DNA from: Phycisphaeraceae bacterium | GTDB taxonomy: Bacteria > Planctomycetota > Phycisphaerae > Phycisphaerales > UBA1924 | DNA: 64,000 bases | Assembly: GCA_019636625.1 (NCBI GenBank) | Contig: JAHBXE010000007.1 | Coordinates: 1 to 64,000, forward strand | Direction of reading: 5' to 3' | Notes under the pieces: model-generated | What the model was told of the DNA's origin: nothing | Seen by the model: only the letters and a program-made list of their open reading frames with translations | The model's database searches: none | In this document: positions 34,716 through 43,532 of the stretch, piece after piece | Numbering within the stretch: the stretch's first letter is position 1 | How the letters are laid out: each line of letters begins with the position of its first letter | Made by a program: the position numbers and the translations under genes

Positions 34716-36380
34716 ATGAAACGCAAGGTGTACCTCGAGACCTTCGGTTGCCAGATGAACGAGCTCGATTCCGAGCTTGTGACCGGGCAACTGCGCGCGC
34801 TGGGGTACCACTTCACGGGTGACCCGGACGCCGCCGACGTCGTCCTGTACAACACCTGCTCCGTCCGCGAGCACGCGGAGCAGAAGGTCTGGTCGCGGCT
34901 GGGCGAGCTTCGGGTCCGGAAGCGGCAGCAGCCGGGGCTGGTCGTCGGCGTGCTGGGGTGCATGGCGGAGCGCGACGGGACCGCCTTGATCAAGCGGATG
35001 CCGGTTGTCGATGTGCTCTGCGGACCCGCCGAGTTGGACAAGCTCCCCGCGCTTCTCGACAACGCCTTCCGCACCCGTGCCGCGCTCCTTGCGGACGAGG
35101 TCGATCACGGTCGCGCCGCGACCACCTCCGCTTCGGCGGTCGCGCTGGCCGGGAATGCGAGCCGGCGGAGCGGCACCCTCGCCGCGGCGGAGGATTCGCT
35201 GGAAATGCTCGACCTGTCGCGTTCGCTGCGCATTGGCGATGAAGGACCGAAGACCTCGGCCTACGTGCGCATCACGCGCGGTTGCAACAAGTTCTGCACG
35301 TACTGCGTCGTGCCGTTCACGCGCGGGGCTGAGGTCCACCGACCGCCGGACCACATCGTGGAGGAATGCAAACGCCTGGCCGATGCCGGCGTGGTCGAGG
35401 TTACGCTGCTCGGCCAGACGGTCAATCACTACCGCTTCGAGCACGGCGCGGCGGTGACCGTGAACGGTGTCACGCAGCCGCAGAAAGGGCGGAGCTACAC
35501 CGGCGGCCACCGCAGGGACCCGTTCTCCGGCGAGTCCACGACGACCTTTGCCGATCTCTTGGCCAGGATTCATGACGAGGTCCCGGCGATCCAGCGCCTG
35601 AGGTTTGTCACGAGCTATCCGCGCGACTTTGGCGATGACTGCCTCGAAGTGATCCGCGACCATCCCCGCATCTGCCGGTACCTTCACGTCCCGGGACAAT
35701 CGGGCTCGGATCGGATTCTCAAGCTGATGAACCGCGGGTACACGGTCGGTGAGTACCTCGAGTTTCTCGATCGGGCACGTGCATTCCTGCATCAGCCGGA
35801 GGTCGGCCGGCCCTTGACCATTGCCGGCGACATCATCGTCGGCTTCCCGACCGAAACTGATGAGGACTTCGCCGAGACGGTCTCGCTGGTTCGACGTGCG
35901 AGGTACAAGAACTGCTTCATCTTCAAGTACTCCCCGCGCCCGGGAACCACTGCGTTCGACCGGCTTGTCGATGATGTTCCTGATGACGTGAAGCGCCGTC
36001 GCAACAACGAACTGCTGGCGATCCAATCCGACATCAGCGATGAAGTGAGCCGGGAGCAGATCGGCCGAACGGTGGATGTATTCGTTGAAGGTGTGTCGAG
36101 GCGCGAGGCCAAGAGGCAAGTCCGCGACAAGTGTTCTGGCCAAGGCACGGTCGGACTGACCATCGGCGGACGGGAACTCGGGGGATCCGCGTGCGCCATC
36201 GACATCGAAGATGACGTCGCATCGCCAGGGCCGATGCAGTTGTCGGGACGGACCGACGGCGATCTGATCGTCTTCTTCGAAGCGAAAGAGCCCGAACGCT
36301 GGATCGGACGGATCGTGCCCGTGCGGATCGATCGTGCGGAGCGGCTGAGCCTGCACGGCGTTCCGGTTTCGAATCCATAG
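34716..36380 (+). CDS. miaB: tRNA-2-methylthio-N6-dimethylallyladenosine synthase
   Basis: MiaB adds a methylthio group at A37 of tRNAs reading UNN codons. The N-terminal MTTase domain has VYLETFGCQMNELDSEL, NTCSVREHA and GVLGCMAER, giving three cysteines for one 4Fe-4S cluster. The radical SAM motif CNKFCTYC near residue 190 holds the second. HVPGQSGSDRILKLMNRGYT and DIIVGFPTETDEDF follow, then a TRAM domain with ERWIGRIVPVRI. The protein is 554 residues, about 100 longer than E. coli MiaB, because of insertions before the radical SAM core and after VTLLGQTVNHY. The family assignment over RimO or MtaB rests on the MiaB-type N-terminus. Confidence 0.93.
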   Translation: MKRKVYLETFGCQMNELDSELVTGQLRALGYHFTGDPDAADVVLYNTCSVREHAEQKVWSRLGELRVRKRQQPGLVVGVLGCMAERDGTALIKRMPVVDVLCGPAELDKLPALLDNAFRTRAALLADEVDHGRAATTSASAVALAGNASRRSGTLAAAEDSLEMLDLSRSLRIGDEGPKTSAYVRITRGCNKFCTYCVVPFTRGAEVHRPPDHIVEECKRLADAGVVEVTLLGQTVNHYRFEHGAAVTVNGVTQPQKGRSYTGGHRRDPFSGESTTTFADLLARIHDEVPAIQRLRFVTSYPRDFGDDCLEVIRDHPRICRYLHVPGQSGSDRILKLMNRGYTVGEYLEFLDRARAFLHQPEVGRPLTIAGDIIVGFPTETDEDFAETVSLVRRARYKNCFIFKYSPRPGTTAFDRLVDDVPDDVKRRRNNELLAIQSDISDEVSREQIGRTVDVFVEGVSRREAKRQVRDKCSGQGTVGLTIGGRELGGSACAIDIEDDVASPGPMQLSGRTDGDLIVFFEAKEPERWIGRIVPVRIDRAERLSLHGVPVSNP

Positions 36381-36391
36381 CGGATCGATGA

Positions 36392-37138
36392 TTACGCAGA
36401 CCCGGGCACCGACTCCGCGGTGTAGACCCGCGTGATGTACCTCATTCGCACAAGCCCATCTTCGTCCTTGAGTCGCCGATGGGCGTCGCGGAGCCGGCGT
36501 TTGAGCTCCTGCGCGGATTCGCCCGTGTTGGGCGCGTACGAGGCACTCATGGCCCGGCCGATGAAGCCCTCCTCATTCAACGTTTGTTCGTGACCAAGCT
36601 CGTGAAGCGCGGGAGGGGAGAACAGGCCTCCCGCCGACACAACCGACGGGTCGAACGCTCGCGCTTCGGAAGGGTGAACTCCTCCGACGGCACGGATCGC
36701 TTCGCGGTAGGCCGAGGCAACCGGGTCCGACGGATCCCGGTCGTTCCATATCAGTGCCAACCGCCCGTGTGGCCGGAGAATCCGGTGAAACTCAACCAGC
36801 GCCGCCTCCGCGTCAAACCAGTGAAACGCCTGGGCGCACGTCACCGCATCCGCGCTCGACGGGGGCATGCCCGTCGCCTCGGCCCGACCCAACCGATACT
36901 CGACCCCATCATGCCGGTCCGCCGCCCCCAACATCGCGGCGTTCGGTTCAATGCCGATCACCCTCGCGCCCCGCTCGGCCACAAGCCGTGCGAAGATCCC
37001 AGTCCCTGCGCCGATGTCCGCGACGAGCGGCTGCGATCCCAGGCCACGCATCACCAAGTCCACTGCTTGAGCCGGGTACGACGGGCGGTGCTTCGCATAG
37101 TCCACGGCACGGTCCGTGAAGCGGCCCGTCGGGTTCAT
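36392..37138 (-). CDS. Class I SAM-dependent methyltransferase
   Basis: A 248-residue enzyme. ATG 37138 gives a typical N-terminus (PTGRFTDRAVDYAKHRPSYP) for this UbiE/trans-aconitate-like group; a GTG at 37162 overlapping the previous stop by four bases is an alternative. SAM motif I is VADIGAGTGIF, motif II VIGIEPNAAML, and motif III includes VTCAQAFHWFD. The substrate is unknown; the HWFD variant occurs in many small-molecule methyltransferases. It is the second gene after the double-VWA membrane protein. Confidence 0.85.
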   Translation of the reverse strand: MNPTGRFTDRAVDYAKHRPSYPAQAVDLVMRGLGSQPLVADIGAGTGIFARLVAERGARVIGIEPNAAMLGAADRHDGVEYRLGRAEATGMPPSSADAVTCAQAFHWFDAEAALVEFHRILRPHGRLALIWNDRDPSDPVASAYREAIRAVGGVHPSEARAFDPSVVSAGGLFSPPALHELGHEQTLNEEGFIGRAMSASYAPNTGESAQELKRRLRDAHRRLKDEDGLVRMRYITRVYTAESVPGSA

Positions 37139-37158
37139 TTCATGGAGGCGCTCCTCCC

Positions 37159-40100
37159 TCACACCTCGCCCCTCTCCACGCCGTCCTGCCGCTCCATCCG
37201 CTCGCGAGCGCGTCGCTTGGCGGCCATCAGCCCGCCGGATTCCTGCTCCGGTTGCCGACGGGGCTCCTGCGAAGGTGAAGTGGCGGGCGCTTCTGTCGAA
37301 GCCGTGTCTTCAACCGATTCCACACCGAACTCCTGCTTCCGAACCTCCTGCATTCTCGCCTGATACGCCGCGTGCCGTCGTGCACGCTCCTGCTCCTCTA
37401 CTCGCTGCGCATCTTCATCGGACAGACCGGCTTGGCCAACCCCGCCGGGGCTTTCATCAGGAATCGCGGTCTTGAGTCTCTCCACCGCGCGGCGGGCCTG
37501 CCTGCTTCGGTCCGCGACGGACTCGGCCGCGGCACGCCGCATATCGACACCGAACTCGCGGCTGACAAAGCGGTCCCAGGCGATGCGCCTCATCCCGACG
37601 TCGAGCAGGAACACGGCGAGAGTCCAGATGAGTATCAGCCTCCACAGAGGCGACACAGCTTCTCGGGCTTCCGTGCCCGTCCGATCGAAGAGATCGATAC
37701 TCGCCCCATCCGCCAACGACAGCACCCGGCCGCCGGTCTCCCGAGCGATCTGCTCGAGCAGTTCGCGCTCGGGAGTGAGACGCTGAAACTCCGCGCCGGA
37801 TGCCACCGACGCACCGCCGATCAATCCCGCCATGGCGCGGCCATTCTGGGAAGGCTTCACCACGGCGATGTGCGCCCCAGTCTCCAAGGTGCGGGCACTC
37901 CCCTCGTACACTCCTGGACCCACCTGCGAGAGAAAGAGCGAAACCGTCGAGCCTCCCGGGCTGTGCACGGTCACGGGGACGGTCAGTCCATCGACGGGCT
38001 TTCCGTCGGGTCCGATCGCATCCATTCGGAGCTTCAGTTCATCACCGATGGCCTCCATGGTCAGCTCGAACGGTGATGCGGCCGTGGACTTGGCGACGCT
38101 CCTGGCAACCTGCGTCCACATCCGCCGGTACCCCGGCCACTCCGCCCACGGACGAGCCCAGCGGCTTGCATCTGAGGCGAACACAGCCACCTGCCCCAGT
38201 TCGACGTTCCAGTGGGCCATCAATGGCTCGCCGGTGTCGGCGGACATCGAGTACGTGATGGTCGGTTCCGGCCGCCGCTGGGTCAACACGAGCCCGAGAA
38301 GCGGTGGCGAGTTGCTCAGGCCCGCCGTGAGAGGTGATGCCACCGGCTCCAGGACGGGTTGGAATGTGCCCTGCCGAACCATCGGTGTCCGGATAATCCT
38401 CACTGCTTTCAGAAAGAACTTCGGAAGCAGATTGGGATTGGTTACGACGTAGGACTGACCCCCCCCACGCTGCGCCATATCCGCCATCGTCTGTTCATCG
38501 GCTTCATCGCCGACGCTGATCGCCGAGATCGTTGCACCCGTCTCGACGTGAATCTGCTCCGCAATCTGGGGGAGCGATTCGTGCCCGACCGATCGTCCGT
38601 CCGACAGCACGATGATGTGCTTGACCGCCGCACGAACCTCCGCGAGCTGGTCGCGGGCCGCCAGCAGCGCCGGACCCATCACCGTTCCCCCACCGGGCGC
38701 AATGGAGAGGATGCGGCTGGCCGTCGCCTTCGCGTCGGTGTTTGGGGAGAGCGGCACCACGACCGATGACGTGGAGTTGAACGTGATGACGCTGATCAGG
38801 TCCTTGGAGTCGAGCGACCTCACCGCCAGCGCAGCCGCCTGATTCGCGATCTGCTGCTGCGTCAACACCGAGCCCAATACACCACGCCCCATCGATCCCG
38901 AGTTGTCCAGCACGAACACCACGGCGGCATCCGGCTGAACCAGCTTCTCCGGAAGATCCAGCTTCACGGGCAGGATGGGCTCCACTTCGCTGCCCTTCCA
39001 TCCCCCGGCGCCAAGGGCATCGGGCCCCCCCACCACGACCAGCCCACCGCCCGTGTCCTTTACGAAAGCCACAAGCGCGCGCTGCGCCCGGTTCGTCACA
39101 GCATCCGCGGGGACGTTCTCCAGCACCACCGTGTCGTACGCCTGCAACTCCAGCAGGCTTTCCGGCATGGCCTCCGGCGGAATCGTGGTGACGTCCATGT
39201 CGGCCTCGGCCAGCGTCCTCCCCAGCAGCCCGCCGCCGCCGGGACCGCCCGGCGAGTTCACACCGTCCACCAGCAGCACCGCTCCACGCCCTGAGCTCAC
39301 CGTCATGCCCTGGGCGCGATTGTTCTCGACACGCGAATCACCGAGGGACACGAGGCCGCCTGTTGCGCTCTGCACCCGATCCGGTGTGAACACCGCCTCA
39401 AACCGGTGCAACCGTCCCTCCGGCAGCGGAACGGTCACCAGTTCCACGGTCCGACCGGGCCTCAGGGTCAGTCTCCGACCCGTTCCCGGCTCCTCCCCGT
39501 TGATGTCCACCAACTCCCCCTCACGCGTCAGTTGCAGCGTACCGCTTGCTTCCCCCGTCGATCGCAGCGTGATCCGAACCGTGATCGTCGCCCCTGCCGC
39601 GGCACGGGGCGGCGTATCGACGGATTCCACCATCACCTCGCGGACCGGCCCGATGTCGATGGGAACCACATCGATCGGCGTCGAACGGGCAATTCCCCGA
39701 CCGATCTGGCGGGCCGCGGCCAGGGGCTCCCCCGTTGTGGCAATCCCATCCGAGATCAACACCAGCCGCCCGGACGCCTCAGGTGGAATGAGCGTTGCCG
39801 CAAGCCGCAGGGCACCGGCGATATCGGTCCCATCCCTGAGGGCGATATCCAGCGCCCGATCGCTCAAGTCACCCCGGGTTGGCGTGATCACGGCGGCGGC
39901 ACTACCCGCGAAAGCCACGACCCCCATGACGTCATCTGGCCTGCGCCGTTGCTGCATCGCCGACAACCACCGCCTGACCGATTCCAGCGCATCGGGCTGG
40001 CCCGATACACCTTGGCCGAACAGTCTTACGGAATCCGACACATCGACAACCGCCACGACGGCCACCCTGTCCGTCCGGCGAACAGCGCTGGCCCCCGCCA

Positions 40101-40260
40101 GCATGGCCGAGAGGAGGGCCAGCAGAACGACCCGAACCGCAATCGCCGACCACCGCCTTACCCGGCTCATGGCGCTGAAACACATCGCACCCGCTGCGGC
40201 GAGCGGCACCGCCAGAGCGATCAGCCACAGCCAGACAGGATGCTCAAAGGTCAGCTGCAC
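37159..40260 (-). CDS. Large membrane protein with two VWA-like domains
   Basis: This 1033-residue protein begins with a membrane helix (WLWLIALAVPLAAA) and has another at about 35-57, the opening of BatA-type and related planctomycete VWA proteins. A first VWA-like domain (VVDVSDSV near 72) and a second at about 445-630 (VVFVLDNSGSMGRG, a complete MIDAS DxSxS) are seen. A glutamine-amidotransferase-like fold with GGLVVVGGPDALG lies between. A third membrane segment sits near 900 (ILIWTLAVFLLDVG), then a charged tail rich in Arg and Glu. Role is unknown; proteins like this are placed in cell-envelope or oxygen-tolerance loci, without proven function. Confidence 0.75.
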   Translation of the reverse strand: MQLTFEHPVWLWLIALAVPLAAAGAMCFSAMSRVRRWSAIAVRVVLLALLSAMLAGASAVRRTDRVAVVAVVDVSDSVRLFGQGVSGQPDALESVRRWLSAMQQRRRPDDVMGVVAFAGSAAAVITPTRGDLSDRALDIALRDGTDIAGALRLAATLIPPEASGRLVLISDGIATTGEPLAAARQIGRGIARSTPIDVVPIDIGPVREVMVESVDTPPRAAAGATITVRITLRSTGEASGTLQLTREGELVDINGEEPGTGRRLTLRPGRTVELVTVPLPEGRLHRFEAVFTPDRVQSATGGLVSLGDSRVENNRAQGMTVSSGRGAVLLVDGVNSPGGPGGGGLLGRTLAEADMDVTTIPPEAMPESLLELQAYDTVVLENVPADAVTNRAQRALVAFVKDTGGGLVVVGGPDALGAGGWKGSEVEPILPVKLDLPEKLVQPDAAVVFVLDNSGSMGRGVLGSVLTQQQIANQAAALAVRSLDSKDLISVITFNSTSSVVVPLSPNTDAKATASRILSIAPGGGTVMGPALLAARDQLAEVRAAVKHIIVLSDGRSVGHESLPQIAEQIHVETGATISAISVGDEADEQTMADMAQRGGGQSYVVTNPNLLPKFFLKAVRIIRTPMVRQGTFQPVLEPVASPLTAGLSNSPPLLGLVLTQRRPEPTITYSMSADTGEPLMAHWNVELGQVAVFASDASRWARPWAEWPGYRRMWTQVARSVAKSTAASPFELTMEAIGDELKLRMDAIGPDGKPVDGLTVPVTVHSPGGSTVSLFLSQVGPGVYEGSARTLETGAHIAVVKPSQNGRAMAGLIGGASVASGAEFQRLTPERELLEQIARETGGRVLSLADGASIDLFDRTGTEAREAVSPLWRLILIWTLAVFLLDVGMRRIAWDRFVSREFGVDMRRAAAESVADRSRQARRAVERLKTAIPDESPGGVGQAGLSDEDAQRVEEQERARRHAAYQARMQEVRKQEFGVESVEDTASTEAPATSPSQEPRRQPEQESGGLMAAKRRARERMERQDGVERGEV

Positions 40261-40314
40261 GAGTCAAGCGTAGCCGCGACACGTGATCGAACGGCTGGTT
40301 GACTCGTCTGTGCC

Positions 40315-41655
40315 TTACGTGGTCGTCACACCAATGAAGCTCTGCTGCGCGAACCCGGGGAACACGTTGGCGAGGTTGTTGTTCTGAAGCAAGTTCGCGC
40401 ACACCTCCGACAGCACGTTCCGGAAGTCGATCGTCGCGGCGAGGTCCAGGTTCTGGAACAACTGCCCGGGCCCGAGCCCGGGCCACCCGGCCTGTCCCGC
40501 CTGGTTGCGGCTGAAGACTTGCCCGCCGTTGATTCGGTGACCCATCAGCAGCATCAGGTTCCCGTAGCCGTGATCGACGCCGGCGCTGCCGTTCTCCGCC
40601 GCGCGACGGCCAAACTCCGACATCACCACAACCACGGCATTTCTGTTTGAACCGGCGATGACGTCCCGGTGGAAAGCAAGCATGCCGCGCGCCAGATCGT
40701 CCATGAGGGTGTTCATCGCCCCGTTGACCGGCCCGAGACTGGCGTGCAGATCCCACCCGCTCCGGTCGATCGCGATCGCCTCCACGCCGACGTCCGCCTT
40801 GATGAGGGCCGCGGCGGACTTCATCGCGTACCCCAGCGCTGTCGTCGGATACACCGCCCCATTGACCGGCGAGTACGTGCTGAAGCCGATCGAGTTCAGC
40901 AGCGTGATCGTGGATTGCGTGGTCTCCGCAGCGCTCCGCAACGGATCCGCGACAGCGCTGTACATGGCGTTCAAGCGCGAGAGACGGGTCGCGGCCGTGC
41001 CGCTCGCCCCGGTGATGCTGTAGTTCGGCGCGCTGGACTGCGCCAGGCCCGGGACGGGAAGGGCCTTGGGCGAGCCGACCAGGGATTGCTGAAGGCCGTT
41101 GGCGACGCCGATGGCGCGGAGCTGTGCGCCCGGGACCACCGCTCCCGTGTCGGCCAGGTGCCGCCCCAGCCAGCCGGTGAACAGCGTCGGATCATTGAAC
41201 TTGCCGACCTCCATGAATCGCTGCGCGTCAAAGTGCGACCGCGATGGGTTGCTCACCATGAACCCGGACGCGTGCACCATCGCCAGCTTGCCCTCGTTGT
41301 AGACCTCCAGCAGCGGCGCCATGCCGGGGGCGAGGCCGAAGAAGTTGCTGTTCGGCAATGCGACCGTGGAGTTCGCACCACCGCCGGGCGCGGTCAAGGC
41401 CAGGGTTGGCCGGATGGTGGCGTACGCGGGATCGCCATACGGCGCCAACATGGTCAGGCCGTCGGCCCCGCCCCTGAGGTACAGGTACACCACCACGTCC
41501 CGGCCGGATACGAAGTTCTTCGCCATGACCACGCGCGGCAGCCAGGCGGGAACGGCCGATGCCATCAGCGCCAAGCCGCCGAGCTTGAGGAATCCTCGCC
41601 GCGAGAGTTCGTTGTACTCATCGCACGCATGGCAATCGTGTCGGCTCATGGTCAT
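40315..41655 (-). CDS. DUF1501 family secreted protein (Tat signal)
   Basis: This 446-residue protein has a twin-arginine-type signal SRRGFLKLGGLALMASAVPAW near residue 18, then the DUF1501 start VVYLYLRGGADGLTML. A core follows with FMEVGKFNDPTLFTGWLGRH and VVVVMSEFGRRAAENGSAGVDHGYGN near the end, as in sulfatase-like alkaline phosphatase-fold enzymes to which DUF1501 is related. The family is expanded in planctomycetes and paired with DUF1800/DUF1553. It follows the DUF1800 gene by 34 bases on the same strand. Substrate is not known. Confidence 0.9.
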   Translation of the reverse strand: MTMSRHDCHACDEYNELSRRGFLKLGGLALMASAVPAWLPRVVMAKNFVSGRDVVVYLYLRGGADGLTMLAPYGDPAYATIRPTLALTAPGGGANSTVALPNSNFFGLAPGMAPLLEVYNEGKLAMVHASGFMVSNPSRSHFDAQRFMEVGKFNDPTLFTGWLGRHLADTGAVVPGAQLRAIGVANGLQQSLVGSPKALPVPGLAQSSAPNYSITGASGTAATRLSRLNAMYSAVADPLRSAAETTQSTITLLNSIGFSTYSPVNGAVYPTTALGYAMKSAAALIKADVGVEAIAIDRSGWDLHASLGPVNGAMNTLMDDLARGMLAFHRDVIAGSNRNAVVVVMSEFGRRAAENGSAGVDHGYGNLMLLMGHRINGGQVFSRNQAGQAGWPGLGPGQLFQNLDLAATIDFRNVLSEVCANLLQNNNLANVFPGFAQQSFIGVTTT

Positions 41656-41689
41656 CACCCCTGAGAGGGAGCGTTTTCTTCGTGAAGTT

Positions 41690-43225
41690 TCAATACCACT
41701 GGAATCCGGGCGCCCCGATCGCGAGACCGATCGCTTCGCGAATCTGCGTTGAACTTGGAACTGTCGCCGACTGAACGGGCTGCATATGGGCAAGAATCGC
41801 CGCCTTGTCCGCCGCGCTCATCTGGCTGTTGAAGAACAGGTAATCAATCCGATCGGCGACCTGGGCCGCGGTCGAGGCGCCGGCCAGAAGCGGGCCGGCG
41901 GTGGACGTGTCAACCGTGATCCCACTGTAGTTGCTGTTCATCAGCGAGGCGCCGAAGTTCCAGCGGGGGAGCAGGAGGCCAACCCAATACTCCAACGTGT
42001 CCGGATAGCCATCCGGTGCTTGCCACTGGTACGGCGCCTGCCCCGCGGCCACCAGCGGCGTCTGCACCGACGCGGGGAAGTTGGCAAGCGATGTCACCCT
42101 GGCTCTGGTGGCACGCAGGGCTGAGACGAGAACGTGGATCGGCCGCTTGAACTTCAGCGGCGGCGGATAGGTGGCGAACCCGTTGAACACCGTGCGCAAC
42201 ATGGCCTTGATGTCGCCGCCCGTCGCGGCGTACGTCGCGGCGACTGATGTCACAAACGGCTCGGGCGGGTTCTCACCCCAGAATCGCCAGAGAAGCTTGC
42301 GGGATATGAAGCGGGCGGTGCTGGGGTGATTGATCAGCGCCGTCAATACCAACTCGCCACGAGATATGTTCGCCGCCGAGTTGTTCGGCCCCGCCGGGAT
42401 GGTGATCTGTTGCGGGGTTCCTTCGAAAAGCACCTGAGCGGCGGGATCGTGGTTGTTCGCGTTGAAACGGAAGGTGTAGCCGTTGTACGGCGCGCCGGTT
42501 CCGCCGCCGGTCGATCCCCAGTACGTCCAGCCCGTAAAGCACTTGGCCACTCGGATCACGTCGGTCTGGGTGTAGCCGCCGTCGACGCCCAGCGTGTGCA
42601 ACTCGAGCAGCTCGCGAGCGTAGTTCTCGTTGCCGCCGTTTCGGGTGTTGAGGTTGTTGTCGAGGTACGCCAGCATGGCGGGGCTCGTGGCGCTGGCCCG
42701 CAGCATGTTCCCGAAGTTTCCCAGCGCATGCGGACGGATGACCTCTCGTTCATCCACCGTTTTGAGTCGCTGGGTGATGTCGTCCTGCCCCATCCAGATA
42801 TTGAAGTGATCGGACCAGAACTCGACCATCCGCTCAAACAACTGACGCCGCGAATACGTCGCCCGGAGGATCATGGCCCGCATCAGGGCGTTCATGATGT
42901 TCGTGGCCGACGCCTGTTGACCCAGGTAGTACGGCGTCATCCACAGCGTCGCGAACACCTCCTGCCCTTGCAGCTCGGAGCCTGTCGAGCCGAGGTACGA
43001 GTCGATGAGCTTGTCCGTGATGGCGGTGTGCGCCAGGTGATACTCGAGGTACTGCGAGTAGCCGAGCTGCATCGCCAGCGACATCTCTTCCTGCGTGAAG
43101 CCCCACGTGAGGCGGTGAACCAACCGTTCGACACTCGGCCCCTCTTGTGGATCGCGCGGCCGGGCCCCGGGCTGGGCCAAGGCCATCGCGCTCATGACTG
43201 CCTGTGCCGATTCCATCACGCTCAT
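41690..43225 (-). CDS. DUF1800 family protein
   Basis: This 511-residue protein shows DUF1800 blocks: RLVHRLTWGFTQEEMSLA near the N-terminus, RATYSRRQLFERMVEFWSDHFNIW, ANENYARELLELHTLG-type segment (NGGNENYARELLELHTLGVD) and KCFTGWTYWG. No obvious signal peptide precedes it. It is probably the first gene of the DUF1800-DUF1501 operon; AAAGGTGA lies before its ATG. The two families usually co-occur and are thought to act together on an extracytoplasmic substrate, but the reaction is undetermined. Confidence 0.92.
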   Translation of the reverse strand: MSVMESAQAVMSAMALAQPGARPRDPQEGPSVERLVHRLTWGFTQEEMSLAMQLGYSQYLEYHLAHTAITDKLIDSYLGSTGSELQGQEVFATLWMTPYYLGQQASATNIMNALMRAMILRATYSRRQLFERMVEFWSDHFNIWMGQDDITQRLKTVDEREVIRPHALGNFGNMLRASATSPAMLAYLDNNLNTRNGGNENYARELLELHTLGVDGGYTQTDVIRVAKCFTGWTYWGSTGGGTGAPYNGYTFRFNANNHDPAAQVLFEGTPQQITIPAGPNNSAANISRGELVLTALINHPSTARFISRKLLWRFWGENPPEPFVTSVAATYAATGGDIKAMLRTVFNGFATYPPPLKFKRPIHVLVSALRATRARVTSLANFPASVQTPLVAAGQAPYQWQAPDGYPDTLEYWVGLLLPRWNFGASLMNSNYSGITVDTSTAGPLLAGASTAAQVADRIDYLFFNSQMSAADKAAILAHMQPVQSATVPSSTQIREAIGLAIGAPGFQWY

Positions 43226-43532
43226 GGGGTCACCTTTCGAGAAGTGCCCACTGCATCAGGGCGGCGCTCTGAGCCACCCTCCATCGACCCGGGAGGTCGA
43301 ATCGCCATTGCCTTCGCAGTTTACCGATTGATCCCCCCGCCGCAAGCATTGCTCGGAATGTCCCAATGGGTATGGACCATTCCCTGATACGTCGACGGGC
43401 AAAGCACCGGACGAGGACAGGAACCAAACCAACCACCCCGTAACCACTGGTTGCAGCCCATCAACCACGTTAAGAACTTCAGATCGCAGGGTAGATCAAC
43501 ACCCGTTGCAGGACCGCGTTGTGGAACATCGT
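43226..43532. other. Gene-free stretch before the DUF1800 operon
   Basis: About 307 bases without a supportable gene. It is relatively rich in A and T around 43300-43500 and probably holds the DUF1800 promoter on the minus strand, but I could not identify a convincing -35/-10 pair, terminator or repeat. The short frames in it have no family features. Confidence 0.4.

Noticed and set aside
34643-35074. Upstream extension of the histidine kinase frame
   Set aside because: It lies antisense to miaB and precedes the usual short N-terminus and membrane helix at 34642.
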